21,261 nucleotides of DNA from the NCBI GenBank assembly GCA_045612185.1, contig JAZKYO010000035.1:1-21261 (forward strand), read 5' to 3'. Source of the DNA: RGIG8775 sp045612185. Its GTDB lineage: Bacteria; Bacillota; Clostridia; Oscillospirales; CAG-272. Below the pieces are notes generated by a model. That model saw only the letters and a list, made by a program, of their open reading frames with translations. It searched no databases and was not told the origin of the DNA. The translations under genes and the position numbers were made by a program. Positions 6,983 through 13,768 of this stretch are shown here, piece after piece. Each line of letters starts with the position of its first letter. Within the stretch, counting starts at the first letter, position 1.

Positions 6983-8293
6983 TTAATATTCGATAAGTAC
7001 AACGGTGTTGTCGTTCAGGGTTTTAACCTCCGGCGACCAAGAGAGAAGTCTTTCGTCATCTATAACGTGATAGCGCGCATTTGAGAGGTCGACTCCCTCT
7101 ATTTCAAGCTCCTGCGCTTTTCCGCTTATATTGGCGACCACAAGCGCGTTTTTCTTGCCGTCACTTGCCGCCACCGCGTAGAGCAGACCGGTGTCAGCAG
7201 TCAGTTCAAGCGACACCTGATTGCCAAGCTTATAAAGCTCGTTGAACGCCACCAAAGCGTAGTACGCCTGCGTAGGCGTTGAGGTCATGGGGTGGAAAAG
7301 CCCTGCGTAAACCGAGCCCTGAAGCCGCGCGTCGTAGAACATGCACATATCCACGTCGGTGTTCTGCATACCGAGCATCATAGCCTCCACGTTTGCGCCA
7401 TGCTCTCCCGTACATCTTTTGTCGGGTTTGGGATTCCACTCGTTGAGATGTATCTCTATATCTCCGTAGCCGCTTTCCTTAAGCCTTTCGCTAATCCATT
7501 CCGCGCGCTGAAGCATTTTGGGAGGAGTTTGGTAGCCGTGCCAGGAAAAGAAATCGATGGGCGGCTTTTTCTCTTTAAGAAACTCAATAAATTTATAGAA
7601 GAATTTGAGCCAATCCACCTGCAACGGGTATTTTTCTTTCTCCTCTTCGGTGAAGAAGAAAGCCTGAATACCACAAGCGGCGTATCCGCCTATTTTGATG
7701 TCGGGAAACCTTGCTTTGAGGTGGCGAGAGGTTATATCATACAGCTCAAAATATTGCTCAGCGCTGCCGTGCCACATTTGAGGATAGCCTCTGTTTTCGG
7801 TGTCACCGTCGGGCTCGTTCCAAATTTCCCAATATCTTATATTATAATGGAAACCGTCGGCCCAGCCCTCGTTGTAGTGGGCAACAATATGCTCGCAAAT
7901 TCGCGCCCATTTGTAAAAATCCTTGGGCGGCTCAGTATGATAAGCCTTGATAGCCGCCTGATTTTCGATAGTTATTCCAAGTCGGTAATACGGCTCGACT
8001 CCTGCCTCCACAAGAGCGGTTATAAGCGCGTCCGTGAAAGTAAAATCGTAGCTTGTCGGGTCATTCTCGTCCGCATCAAAATCACGGAACACGTTGGGAA
8101 TATCCACAAAGCGATTACTTCCAAAAGGTCCGTTTACGTCGTGAAGTCTGGACGCGGGCACTCCCGCCTCGGTAAGGTAGTGAAAATGCTGAAAAAACTT
8201 CTTTCCGAGACCGCCGAGGGGCGCTTGCCCCACCGCGTGCATGGGCTTTATCTTACCAACAAATTTTGAATTGTCTATCTTTATTACTGCCAT
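6983..8293 (-). CDS. GH39-like glycoside hydrolase (beta-xylosidase / iduronidase type)
   Basis: 436 residues; the ATG at 8293 follows TTGGAGGTAATT, and the in-frame TTG further upstream overlaps the binding site and is unlikely. It looks like a clan GH-A (beta/alpha)8 barrel: RYWEIWNEPD holds the expected acid/base Glu160 and IEIHLNEWNP the nucleophile Glu285. That spacing is close to that of GH39 beta-xylosidases. A short beta-rich C-terminal domain follows (about 350-436). There is no signal peptide, so it should act in the cytoplasm on imported oligosaccharides. It is a single-gene unit with its own promoter and terminator, divergent from the structured RNA at 8409. Xylosides are the likeliest substrates, but GH39-like enzymes vary. 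Confidence 0.85.
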   Translation of the reverse strand: MAVIKIDNSKFVGKIKPMHAVGQAPLGGLGKKFFQHFHYLTEAGVPASRLHDVNGPFGSNRFVDIPNVFRDFDADENDPTSYDFTFTDALITALVEAGVEPYYRLGITIENQAAIKAYHTEPPKDFYKWARICEHIVAHYNEGWADGFHYNIRYWEIWNEPDGDTENRGYPQMWHGSAEQYFELYDITSRHLKARFPDIKIGGYAACGIQAFFFTEEEKEKYPLQVDWLKFFYKFIEFLKEKKPPIDFFSWHGYQTPPKMLQRAEWISERLKESGYGDIEIHLNEWNPKPDKRCTGEHGANVEAMMLGMQNTDVDMCMFYDARLQGSVYAGLFHPMTSTPTQAYYALVAFNELYKLGNQVSLELTADTGLLYAVAASDGKKNALVVANISGKAQELEIEGVDLSNARYHVIDDERLLSWSPEVKTLNDNTVVLIEY

Positions 8294-8321
8294 AATTACC
8301 TCCAAGGATTGGTTTTAATTG

Positions 8322-8350
8322 ATTTTATCACACAAACACGGGTTTGTCAA
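8322..8350 (-). promoter_or_regulatory. Promoter of the GH39-like gene, extended -10
   Basis: On the minus strand TTGACA (8350-8345) and TAAAAT (8327-8322) with 17-bp spacing. The -10 is preceded by TGTGA, giving TGTGATAAAAT, the same string as at the AraC promoter at 18456. A small palindrome, GGTT-TGTC-AACC, overlaps the -35. Confidence 0.85.
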
Positions 8351-8373
8351 CCGATAAAAATTTCTTTTTTCAC

Positions 8374-8402
8374 TTTACAAAACAAATATTATGTGATATA
8401 AT
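8374..8402 (+). promoter_or_regulatory. Extended -10 promoter of the structured RNA
   Basis: TTTACA (8374-8379), 17-bp spacer, TATAAT (8397-8402), preceded by TGTGA (extended -10). The predicted start of transcription, 6-7 bases on, is G8409, exactly the first base of the 17-bp closing stem of the RNA below. Confidence 0.85.
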
Positions 8403-8408
8403 GAAATT

Positions 8409-8615
8409 GCCAAACAAATCGAATATAAGTTTTAGGGGTATTTTTTCTTTTGGGGATACTATACCTTTTTTGTCTATCATGTTAAGAATTTGGTAAAATC
8501 GCAAATTCCTCGACATGGTAGTGAGGTATTATATCCCTCTCCCTATTCGATTTGTTTGGCGACAATTGGAGTTTGCGTTTTTCGGTGCGCTGACTTCGGT
8601 TGGCGCACTTTTTTT
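8409..8615 (+). ncRNA. Rod-shaped structured RNA with its own terminator (6S-like or leader RNA)
   Basis: GCCAAACAAATCGAATA (8409-8425) pairs perfectly with TATTCGATTTGTTTGGC (8544-8560). The 152-nt enclosed region continues as an unbranched rod: 8434-8441 with 8531-8538 (8 bp); a 19-nt bulge at 8442-8460 on the 5' side; 8461-8467 with 8523-8529 (7 bp); 8474-8481 with 8514-8521 (8 bp, one G-U); and 8486-8492 with 8502-8508 (7 bp) closing a 9-nt loop. A 24-nt linker then leads to a terminator. A rod with a central bulge starting at the transcription start resembles 6S RNA, the sponge for sigma-A RNA polymerase, although it is short and its bubble is lopsided. Alternatively it is a leader that controls the gene starting 28 bases after the T-run. 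I recognised no known riboswitch core. That an RNA is made is likely; its identity is open. Confidence 0.7.
8585..8615 (+). terminator. UUCG-tetraloop terminator between the RNA and its downstream gene
   Basis: GTGCGCTGAC (8585-8594) and GTTGGCGCAC (8599-8608) pair over 10 bp (two G-U pairs) around a C(UUCG)G tetraloop, followed by seven T (8609-8615) and a second T-run. It is a very strong intrinsic terminator, only 27 bases before the next start codon. Confidence 0.92.
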
Positions 8616-8642
8616 ATTTTTTCATCACGAAAGGAAGGTAAC

Positions 8643-9362
8643 ATGAACAACCAAGAGATTTTGACACACCTGCAAAATTACATAAGACAGGAAGAGGAAA
8701 AAAATGGTAGCAAAAAGCCATCAAAGCTTCTTGAAGCACTTAAATCGGTAAGCGAGGAAGGAATAACGCTCGGAGAAGCACCAAAATATTTTTGCGCGTA
8801 TATGGAGTGCAACTCTACCGGTGTAGGAGTCAGTAGCTTTGAAGGTACACAAACACAAAGAACCGTTGCAAGAGATTATATAACCGACGAGCATCTGTTT
8901 ATTGACGGTCATGTAGGAGCCGGCGCAAAGGGCTTAAGCATCTTTTATTGTAAAGAAGGACAGGTTGTACATTATTACCAGAAAAGCGATATGATAAAGG
9001 TCGCTAAGGAAACCGGATTCAAACTTCATCTTCAGCATTTCAGCGATTTAAATATTAGAATGAGAGACCACAGACTTAACAGATACACAGCCAAAATAAC
9101 AAAAGGTCCGTTCTCTTACCCCATACGTCCGATTTTAGCAGTCATATCAGAAAAAGGAGATCAAATGACAATCGGTTATCTTTATGAAAAAGACGGCTGC
9201 GAGTATATTATAATCGAACCCGAAGAGAAGGATATAAAAGGAGGGGGAGGCAAGCTTGGGTGTTTAGCAACAGGACTTATATGTATGTTTTGCCCTCCGG
9301 CTATCCTTGTTTTTGGTTTTATATGGTTGGTAAAATACTTCAAGGAAAGAATGGTAGGATAA
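8643..9362 (+). CDS. Unrecognised protein with C-terminal membrane anchor
   Basis: 239 residues from the ATG at 8643, preceded by AAAGGAAGGTAAC; the frame stays open upstream, but that part overlaps the structured RNA and terminator. I do not recognise a family. The first ~40 residues are helical and charged. The middle (45-195) is mixed alpha/beta, with VGAGAKGLSIFYC (91-103) and a strand-rich end (MTIGYLYEKDGCEYIIIE). A glycine run (200-203) leads into one hydrophobic segment (about 205-231, rich in Cys and Pro), then a basic tail (KYFKERMVG). It lacks an N-terminal signal, so most of it is probably cytoplasmic and anchored by its tail. The start is 27 bases from a strong terminator, so expression may depend on readthrough. 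The next gene follows after 25 bases. Confidence 0.8.
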   Translation: MNNQEILTHLQNYIRQEEEKNGSKKPSKLLEALKSVSEEGITLGEAPKYFCAYMECNSTGVGVSSFEGTQTQRTVARDYITDEHLFIDGHVGAGAKGLSIFYCKEGQVVHYYQKSDMIKVAKETGFKLHLQHFSDLNIRMRDHRLNRYTAKITKGPFSYPIRPILAVISEKGDQMTIGYLYEKDGCEYIIIEPEEKDIKGGGGKLGCLATGLICMFCPPAILVFGFIWLVKYFKERMVG

Positions 9363-9387
9363 ATCTATTAACGGGAGACTATTGAAA

Positions 9388-9948
9388 ATGAACAATTTGA
9401 TTAATGCTATTAAACTCATGATTAAAAACTTTTTTGAACAAAAATCCGCTGCTATAGATGTTGGTGACTTAGCTTCATATAGAAAGGCAAAAAGTTGGCT
9501 CAAAAAAGCAATTACACTCTACTCGTTTTTTTCTGTTATGGGAATAGTAGTAACCGGACTTGTGATTAAACTTGTAACCGCCGTCCAAGGGTTTCATCCT
9601 ATAGTTATAATCTTACCGATCCTTCTGTTGCTCACATTTTGGGGATACGCAACGCTGATTATGTATCTTCCGGAAATAATCAAGAACACTCTCAAAGCCG
9701 GTAAAGCCGGATTTGAAGTAGGACAAAATGTTGAAACCACTCACGTTGATGTTGAGCATGTATATGGAAACACCTACAAGGTGTCATCTCATACAGAAAA
9801 CAAGGGGTGTCTTTTCGCCTTTATAGCAGGAGGAGCAAAGCTTTTTGTATGGTTGTTTTTCTGCGTATATATCGGTCCGTTTCTTACCTTAAAAAAAGCA
9901 AAAGGAACTTCAAAAAACATAAAAGAATACGAAGCAATAGAAAGATAA
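9388..9948 (+). CDS. Unrecognised three-TM membrane protein
   Basis: 186 residues from the ATG at 9388, spaced 10 bases from GGGAG; an in-frame TTG two codons earlier lies too close to that site. Hydrophobic segments lie at about 44-66, 70-94 and 141-167. Between the second and third is a hydrophilic strand-like stretch (HVDVEHVYGNTYKVSSHTEN). The tail is basic (LKKAKGTSKNIKEYEAIER). The Gly/Cys-led third segment (GCLFAFIAGG) is loosely similar in style to the anchor of the gene before it (GCLATGLICM), so the two may sit together in the membrane. I recognise no family. Base composition looks more A/T-rich than the flanking genes by eye. A bidirectional terminator follows at once. Confidence 0.78.
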   Translation: MNNLINAIKLMIKNFFEQKSAAIDVGDLASYRKAKSWLKKAITLYSFFSVMGIVVTGLVIKLVTAVQGFHPIVIILPILLLLTFWGYATLIMYLPEIIKNTLKAGKAGFEVGQNVETTHVDVEHVYGNTYKVSSHTENKGCLFAFIAGGAKLFVWLFFCVYIGPFLTLKKAKGTSKNIKEYEAIER

Positions 9949-9951
9949 AAT

Positions 9952-9977
9952 CAGGGCTGACCTTTAGGTCAGCCCTG
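9952..9977. terminator. Bidirectional terminator
   Basis: CAGGGCTGACC (9952-9962) and GGTCAGCCCTG (9967-9977) form a perfect 11-bp stem with a TTTA loop, 3 bases past the plus-strand stop. The stop codon of the convergent phosphodiesterase gene (9969-9971) lies inside the stem. The T-runs on both sides are short. Confidence 0.85.
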
Positions 9978-10796
9978 TTTGGTGTCCTTGGGATTGAAGC
10001 CTTCAAAGATGGAACAATCGCCGTTTTCTTTATTGATATCGAAATGCTCTTTTTTTCTCACAGTCCAGACGAACAGCTTCGCGCCAAACATTGAGGTACA
10101 GATAAGCACCGATAAGTCTCTCAAGCATTTTTCATCCACCGCGATAAAATCGGGGCGGGATATAAAATTGGTAAGCATTGCCGACAGGGCAAAATTTCTG
10201 AAGATATTCCCTGCCGTTTTCGACTTCATCAGGTTAGTCACAAGCTGTCCGCGCGCCACGTCGGGGCGGTTCTTTTTAAACCAACGCAACAAAAGCGGAT
10301 TGAAGGATTCCACCGAATACGCTCCGTCGTAAAGGTCAAGCATTTCAGCCGCCGCTTTGCAAAGGGCGGTGTTTCCGTTTTCGCCCTTAAGCTCCACGAG
10401 AAGCGGCACTTTTCCGCCTACAAGCTCAAGCACCTCGCGAAAGGTGGGAATGCGGTATTTGGTGTCGAGAAGCGTATACTTTCTCAGCTCCTCAAGCGTA
10501 AGTGAGGAAAGCTTTACGTCCTCTCCGCACATTCGTTTAAGCGAATAATCGTGAAAGACCACTACCTCTCCGTCGGCAGTAAGCTGAAGATCAAGCTCTA
10601 TTCCAAATCCGCCCATTATAGCGTACTTAAACGCCGCCAACGAATTTTCGGGAACCCCCTCCTCGTTTGAAAAAAGTCCGCGGTGGGCGTAATCGGTAAG
10701 GATATTTTCCATATTTGGGCGCATAGTAACGCGCGGCATTATCATAAGCGCGTATCCCGCCACCAAAATTACTATTATAAGAAACGCTATTGCCAT
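9969..10796 (-). CDS. Membrane-anchored glycerophosphodiester phosphodiesterase
   Basis: 275 residues from the ATG at 10796, preceded by GGGGGATTGAT and placed one base after the stop of the MFS gene. The enzyme family hydrolyses glycerophosphodiesters to glycerol-3-phosphate plus an alcohol, using a metal. Family residues are present: AHRG (His38, Arg39), PEN (Glu50), GIELDLQLT (Glu67, Asp69), FHD (His82) and PLLVELKGE (Glu135, Lys137). The N-terminus is one membrane helix (about 2-20) without a cleavage site, so the domain is tethered and probably faces outside. The C-terminal part reads FVWTVRKK...CSIFEGFNP; the usual motif GVDGIITD is not clear there, so the C-terminus is somewhat divergent. 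It is the last gene of the Nudix-MFS operon. Confidence 0.9.
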   Translation of the reverse strand: MAIAFLIIVILVAGYALMIMPRVTMRPNMENILTDYAHRGLFSNEEGVPENSLAAFKYAIMGGFGIELDLQLTADGEVVVFHDYSLKRMCGEDVKLSSLTLEELRKYTLLDTKYRIPTFREVLELVGGKVPLLVELKGENGNTALCKAAAEMLDLYDGAYSVESFNPLLLRWFKKNRPDVARGQLVTNLMKSKTAGNIFRNFALSAMLTNFISRPDFIAVDEKCLRDLSVLICTSMFGAKLFVWTVRKKEHFDINKENGDCSIFEGFNPKDTKQG

Positions 10797-10797
10797 A

Positions 10798-12327
10798 TCA
10801 ATCCCCCACGTCAAGAGCCTCTATGGAAATATTGGCTTTGGGTTTATTGTCACCGTGCTTTACAAAGAACATTGTGACAAACGAGCCGAACACGAATATG
10901 GCGGCGTATGGGAACAGCGTTGTAAAATTGATGTCAAGGAACACTCCGCTGAGTACAGGCGTAACCATCTGCGCCGCCATTGACGCGGTATAATAAACTC
11001 CCGTATATTTTCCAACGTTTGAGCCCTTTGACAGCTCTACAACCATAGGATAGCTGTTTACGCTAATGGTAGCCCAGCCAATGCCTGCCATGGCGAAAAG
11101 AATATTCATCACCGCAAGTGAGCTGCCCGCGCGCATAAACGCCGCCGCAGCGAATGCCACACCGAGAATTATAACGCCCGCAAGTATGCACTTTTTGCGT
11201 CCGAATTTTGAAGAAATAATTCCGACGGGCAAATAAGACACGATAGCAGCGCCTTGGGCGATTATGAGAGTCGTGTTATAGTCGAGGGCAAGCACTCTGC
11301 CCGCGTATACCGAATATTTGCTGATTACGGCGTTATAGCCCATAAACCAAAGCACCACAGAGGCGAGAATAAGCACAAGCGAAATCATCTCACCCTTTGT
11401 GAGCTTTCGGTCTCCGCTTTCGTCAGCCTTCTCCGTCTCTCCATCGTAAGCGAGAGCCTCGGACGCCCATCGGTTTTCTTTTACAAAGGCGGTAAATACC
11501 GCAAGCGCCACGAGCATAATACCTGCGATAACGGCAAAGAACGAGGTATAGCTCATAAGCAGGTTTTCGTTTTTACCAGTTCCGAAAACAATTCCAAGCA
11601 CAAGCACTATTATTCCGCCCACAGCGCCCATAAGATTAATTATGGCGTTTGCCTTTGAGCGAAGCGGTTTTGGGGTTACGTCGGGCATAAGCGCCACCGC
11701 GGGCGAGCGGAATGTTCCCATTGCCACGAGAATTATCATCAGTATCACCGCAAACGCCACGAAGGGGGTGGGGTTAGCTGAGGTAACCCTCGCAGCGTAC
11801 GCCTGTCTCGCGGGAACTACGTAGCTTGTATATTTTTCTTTATAAAGTTTTTCGTCGGTGTCCTTAAGCTCGAAAACAGAAGTGAAATCCTCTCTTGAAA
11901 CCAGCTCGCAAAGAGGCTTCTTTTCAACCGAATCGCCAAGCGTTATCTCAAGCGCGGGCTCGGCGTCATACAAGGTCTCAAGCGCCGCCGCGTTATCCCT
12001 ACTCACCTCTCCGAGGTTGCCCAGCTGTGCGTTATCGGCAAACGACAGAAGCAAAAACGCCACGCAGGCTATTACCGTTCCGACAAGCACGAAGGGCTTT
12101 CTTTTTCCAAAGCGCGTAGAGGTACGGTCGGAAATTGCCCCAAACCACGGAAGCAAGAAAAGCGCAAGCAGGTTATCTATTGCCATTACCGCTCCCGAAA
12201 CGCTTTGAGACATTCCGAATTTGTCGGTCAGGATCTTGGGGATAATAGTATCGTAAGCCTGCCAAAAAGCGCAGATCAAAAAGAAGGCGAATCCGACGAG
12301 CAGGGTCCTCTTGTAGTTAAGTTTCAT
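10798..12327 (-). CDS. MFS transporter, sugar/SLC45-like
   Basis: 509 residues, about 12 membrane helices. The motif FGAISDRTSTRFGKRKPFVL (62-81) is the loop 2-3 signature of MFS permeases of the SLC45/GPH-like sugar type. FRSPAVALMPDVTPKPLRSKAN (206-227) is also typical of that group. The transporter is unusual in having a long hydrophilic stretch (about 98-186, acid-rich) between the third and fourth helices, presumably an external domain. The ATG overlaps the Nudix stop by four bases (ATGA), so translation is coupled. The following phosphodiesterase starts one base after its stop. The context suggests uptake of a small sugar or glycerol-linked compound, but the substrate is not readable. 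Confidence 0.9.
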   Translation of the reverse strand: MKLNYKRTLLVGFAFFLICAFWQAYDTIIPKILTDKFGMSQSVSGAVMAIDNLLALFLLPWFGAISDRTSTRFGKRKPFVLVGTVIACVAFLLLSFADNAQLGNLGEVSRDNAAALETLYDAEPALEITLGDSVEKKPLCELVSREDFTSVFELKDTDEKLYKEKYTSYVVPARQAYAARVTSANPTPFVAFAVILMIILVAMGTFRSPAVALMPDVTPKPLRSKANAIINLMGAVGGIIVLVLGIVFGTGKNENLLMSYTSFFAVIAGIMLVALAVFTAFVKENRWASEALAYDGETEKADESGDRKLTKGEMISLVLILASVVLWFMGYNAVISKYSVYAGRVLALDYNTTLIIAQGAAIVSYLPVGIISSKFGRKKCILAGVIILGVAFAAAAFMRAGSSLAVMNILFAMAGIGWATISVNSYPMVVELSKGSNVGKYTGVYYTASMAAQMVTPVLSGVFLDINFTTLFPYAAIFVFGSFVTMFFVKHGDNKPKANISIEALDVGD

Positions 12328-12887
12328 GCGTTTTTCTTTTCCTTTTCAAGAATATAATAAGTTTTTAAAACCGCCGCCTGAGTTTTGGCGTCGCGTATCT
12401 CACCGCTCATAACCATTTCTACCATTTTGTCAAGCGGTATTTTTACTATTTCGATAAACTCATCATCGTCAAAGTCAGTAGCGCCAAAGCTGAGTCCTCT
12501 GGCAAGGTACATATGAATCACCTCTGTAATAATGGCGCAGGAAGGAATAAGGTCGCCTATAAACTCAAGCTTTTCGCAGTTTATTCCTGTTTCCTCGCGA
12601 AGCTCTCTGACAGTAGCCTCGATATAATCCTCGCCGTCACCGTCAAGCTTGCCCGCGGGGATCTCAAGCATTGCTCTGCTGTGGGCGTATCGGTACTGAC
12701 GCACGCAAACCACCTCGTTATCGTCGGTAAGCGGAAGCACGCAAACCGCTCCCACGTGCTTACAATACTCGCGGAAGGCAGGCTTTCCGTCGGGAAGCAC
12801 TATCGAGTCCTTATACACGTCAAGCACCTTACCCTTATATATACATTCGGAATCCACTTTTTTCTCAAAAAATCTTCTATTGTCCAT
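12324..12887 (-). CDS. Nudix hydrolase, ADP-ribose pyrophosphatase-like
   Basis: 187 residues from the ATG at 12887, with GGAG six to seven bases away. The Nudix box lies at about 79-102: AGKLDGDGED...RELREETGI, with REL and EETG catalytic residues at 94-101. Compared with the usual G-x5-E spacing there is one extra residue (GKLDGDGE). The preceding VRQYRYAH...MLEIPAGK is typical of ADP-ribose pyrophosphatases, which hydrolyse ADP-ribose to AMP and ribose-5-phosphate in the cytoplasm. It is the first gene of a three-gene operon with a perfect promoter, overlapping the MFS gene by ATGA. The substrate is likely an ADP-sugar or similar nucleoside diphosphate. Confidence 0.92.
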   Translation of the reverse strand: MDNRRFFEKKVDSECIYKGKVLDVYKDSIVLPDGKPAFREYCKHVGAVCVLPLTDDNEVVCVRQYRYAHSRAMLEIPAGKLDGDGEDYIEATVRELREETGINCEKLEFIGDLIPSCAIITEVIHMYLARGLSFGATDFDDDEFIEIVKIPLDKMVEMVMSGEIRDAKTQAAVLKTYYILEKEKKNA

Positions 12888-12951
12888 TTTTAATCTCCGT
12901 TTGGTTTTATTGTTCGGAATTTATCATCGATAGCATTGTTCTCCATTGTTT

Positions 12952-12980
12952 ATTATAAAACAGTTTCTTGCTTTTGTCAA
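12952..12980 (-). promoter_or_regulatory. Perfect consensus promoter of the Nudix-MFS-phosphodiesterase operon
   Basis: On the minus strand TTGACA (12980-12975), 17 bp, TATAAT (12957-12952). The leader to the Nudix start is about 58 bases. Confidence 0.9.
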
Positions 12981-13008
12981 GTTTTTTGTAAAAATCTACT
13001 GCCCCCTA

Positions 13009-13037
13009 TTGAAACTTCAAACGTATTGTGATATAAT
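13009..13037 (+). promoter_or_regulatory. Extended -10 promoter of the LiaF-like operon
   Basis: TTGAAA (13009-13014), 17 bp, TATAAT (13032-13037), preceded by TGTGA. The 11-mer TGTGATATAAT (13027-13037) is identical to that of the RNA promoter at 8392-8402. The start codon lies 29 bases downstream. Confidence 0.85.
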
Positions 13038-13066
13038 TATTAAAAGTAAAAAACGGAGGGAGTTAT

Positions 13067-13768
13067 ATGAAAAACATAAAAAGCCTGATATGGGGCGCTT
13101 TGCTTATCGCGCTTGGCTCGGTTTTCGCTTTGAATTCGCTTGGCGTTACCGATATTAACCTGTTTTTTGAAGGTTGGTGGACGTTGTTTATCATTATTCC
13201 CGCAATCGGTGGAATTATCAGCGACCGTGACAAAACGGGGGCTGTTATAGGATTGCTCGTCGGTGTGGCGCTTCTGCTTTCATCGAGAGGAATCTGGGAT
13301 TTTTCAATTCTTCTGAAGCTGTTTTTCCCTGCTGTACTCGTTATTATCGGCATTTCGATTATTACCAAGAATTTCAAGAAAGAATCCGAAAACAGCACAG
13401 ACGGCGCGCACAAGTCAAGCTTTGAGCAGGCAAACGGCACTTCAAACCGCCAGGAATACGCGGCTACCTTTTCGGGGCAGGACGTAAACTTTGACGGTGA
13501 GCTTTTCGAGGGTGCTGACCTTTCGGCGGCTTTCGGCGGCATCAAGCTTGATTTGACAAAGGCGATAATAGAAAAAGACGTTACAGTAAACGCTTCCGCG
13601 GCGTTTGGCGGAATCACGGTTATTCTTCCCGATGGCGTAAACGTAATAATCAAATCCTCCGCGCTTTTCGGTGGAGTTTCGGACGCAAAAAAGCGCATAC
13701 ACATTGAGGGCGCTAACACCGTTTACATCAATGCTGACGCGGCTTTTGGGGGTGTTGACGTAAAATGA
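13067..13768 (+). CDS. LiaF-like membrane protein
   Basis: 233 residues; ATG preceded by ACGGAGGGAGTTAT. Four membrane segments lie at about 5-25, 34-52, 57-75 and 80-100. A polar linker (about 105-135) leads to a LiaF-type C-terminal domain with repeated FGG turns: SAAFGGIKL, SAAFGGITV, SALFGGVSD and DAAFGGVDV. In Bacillus, LiaF restrains the LiaRS cell-envelope stress system; in Clostridia related proteins often occur without it. No sensor kinase or response regulator is in this window. The next gene starts inside its stop codon (ATGA). A role in envelope stress sensing is inferred from family, not shown. Confidence 0.88.
   Translation: MKNIKSLIWGALLIALGSVFALNSLGVTDINLFFEGWWTLFIIIPAIGGIISDRDKTGAVIGLLVGVALLLSSRGIWDFSILLKLFFPAVLVIIGISIITKNFKKESENSTDGAHKSSFEQANGTSNRQEYAATFSGQDVNFDGELFEGADLSAAFGGIKLDLTKAIIEKDVTVNASAAFGGITVILPDGVNVIIKSSALFGGVSDAKKRIHIEGANTVYINADAAFGGVDVK

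Noticed and set aside
7292..8269. 325-residue open frame opposite the GH39-like gene
   Set aside because: It is fully antisense to a gene with clear active-site motifs, and has no ribosome binding site or recognisable domain.
8409..8560. T-box or classical riboswitch
   Set aside because: No T-box GGTGG-type element or other riboswitch core that I know is visible, and the rod shape does not fit.
8490..8642. 51-residue N-terminal extension of the unknown gene at 8643
   Set aside because: It would run through the structured RNA and terminator; the ATG at 8643 has a good binding site.
13063..13719. 218-residue open frame opposite the LiaF-like gene
   Set aside because: Antisense to a gene with membrane segments and FGG repeats; no start signal.
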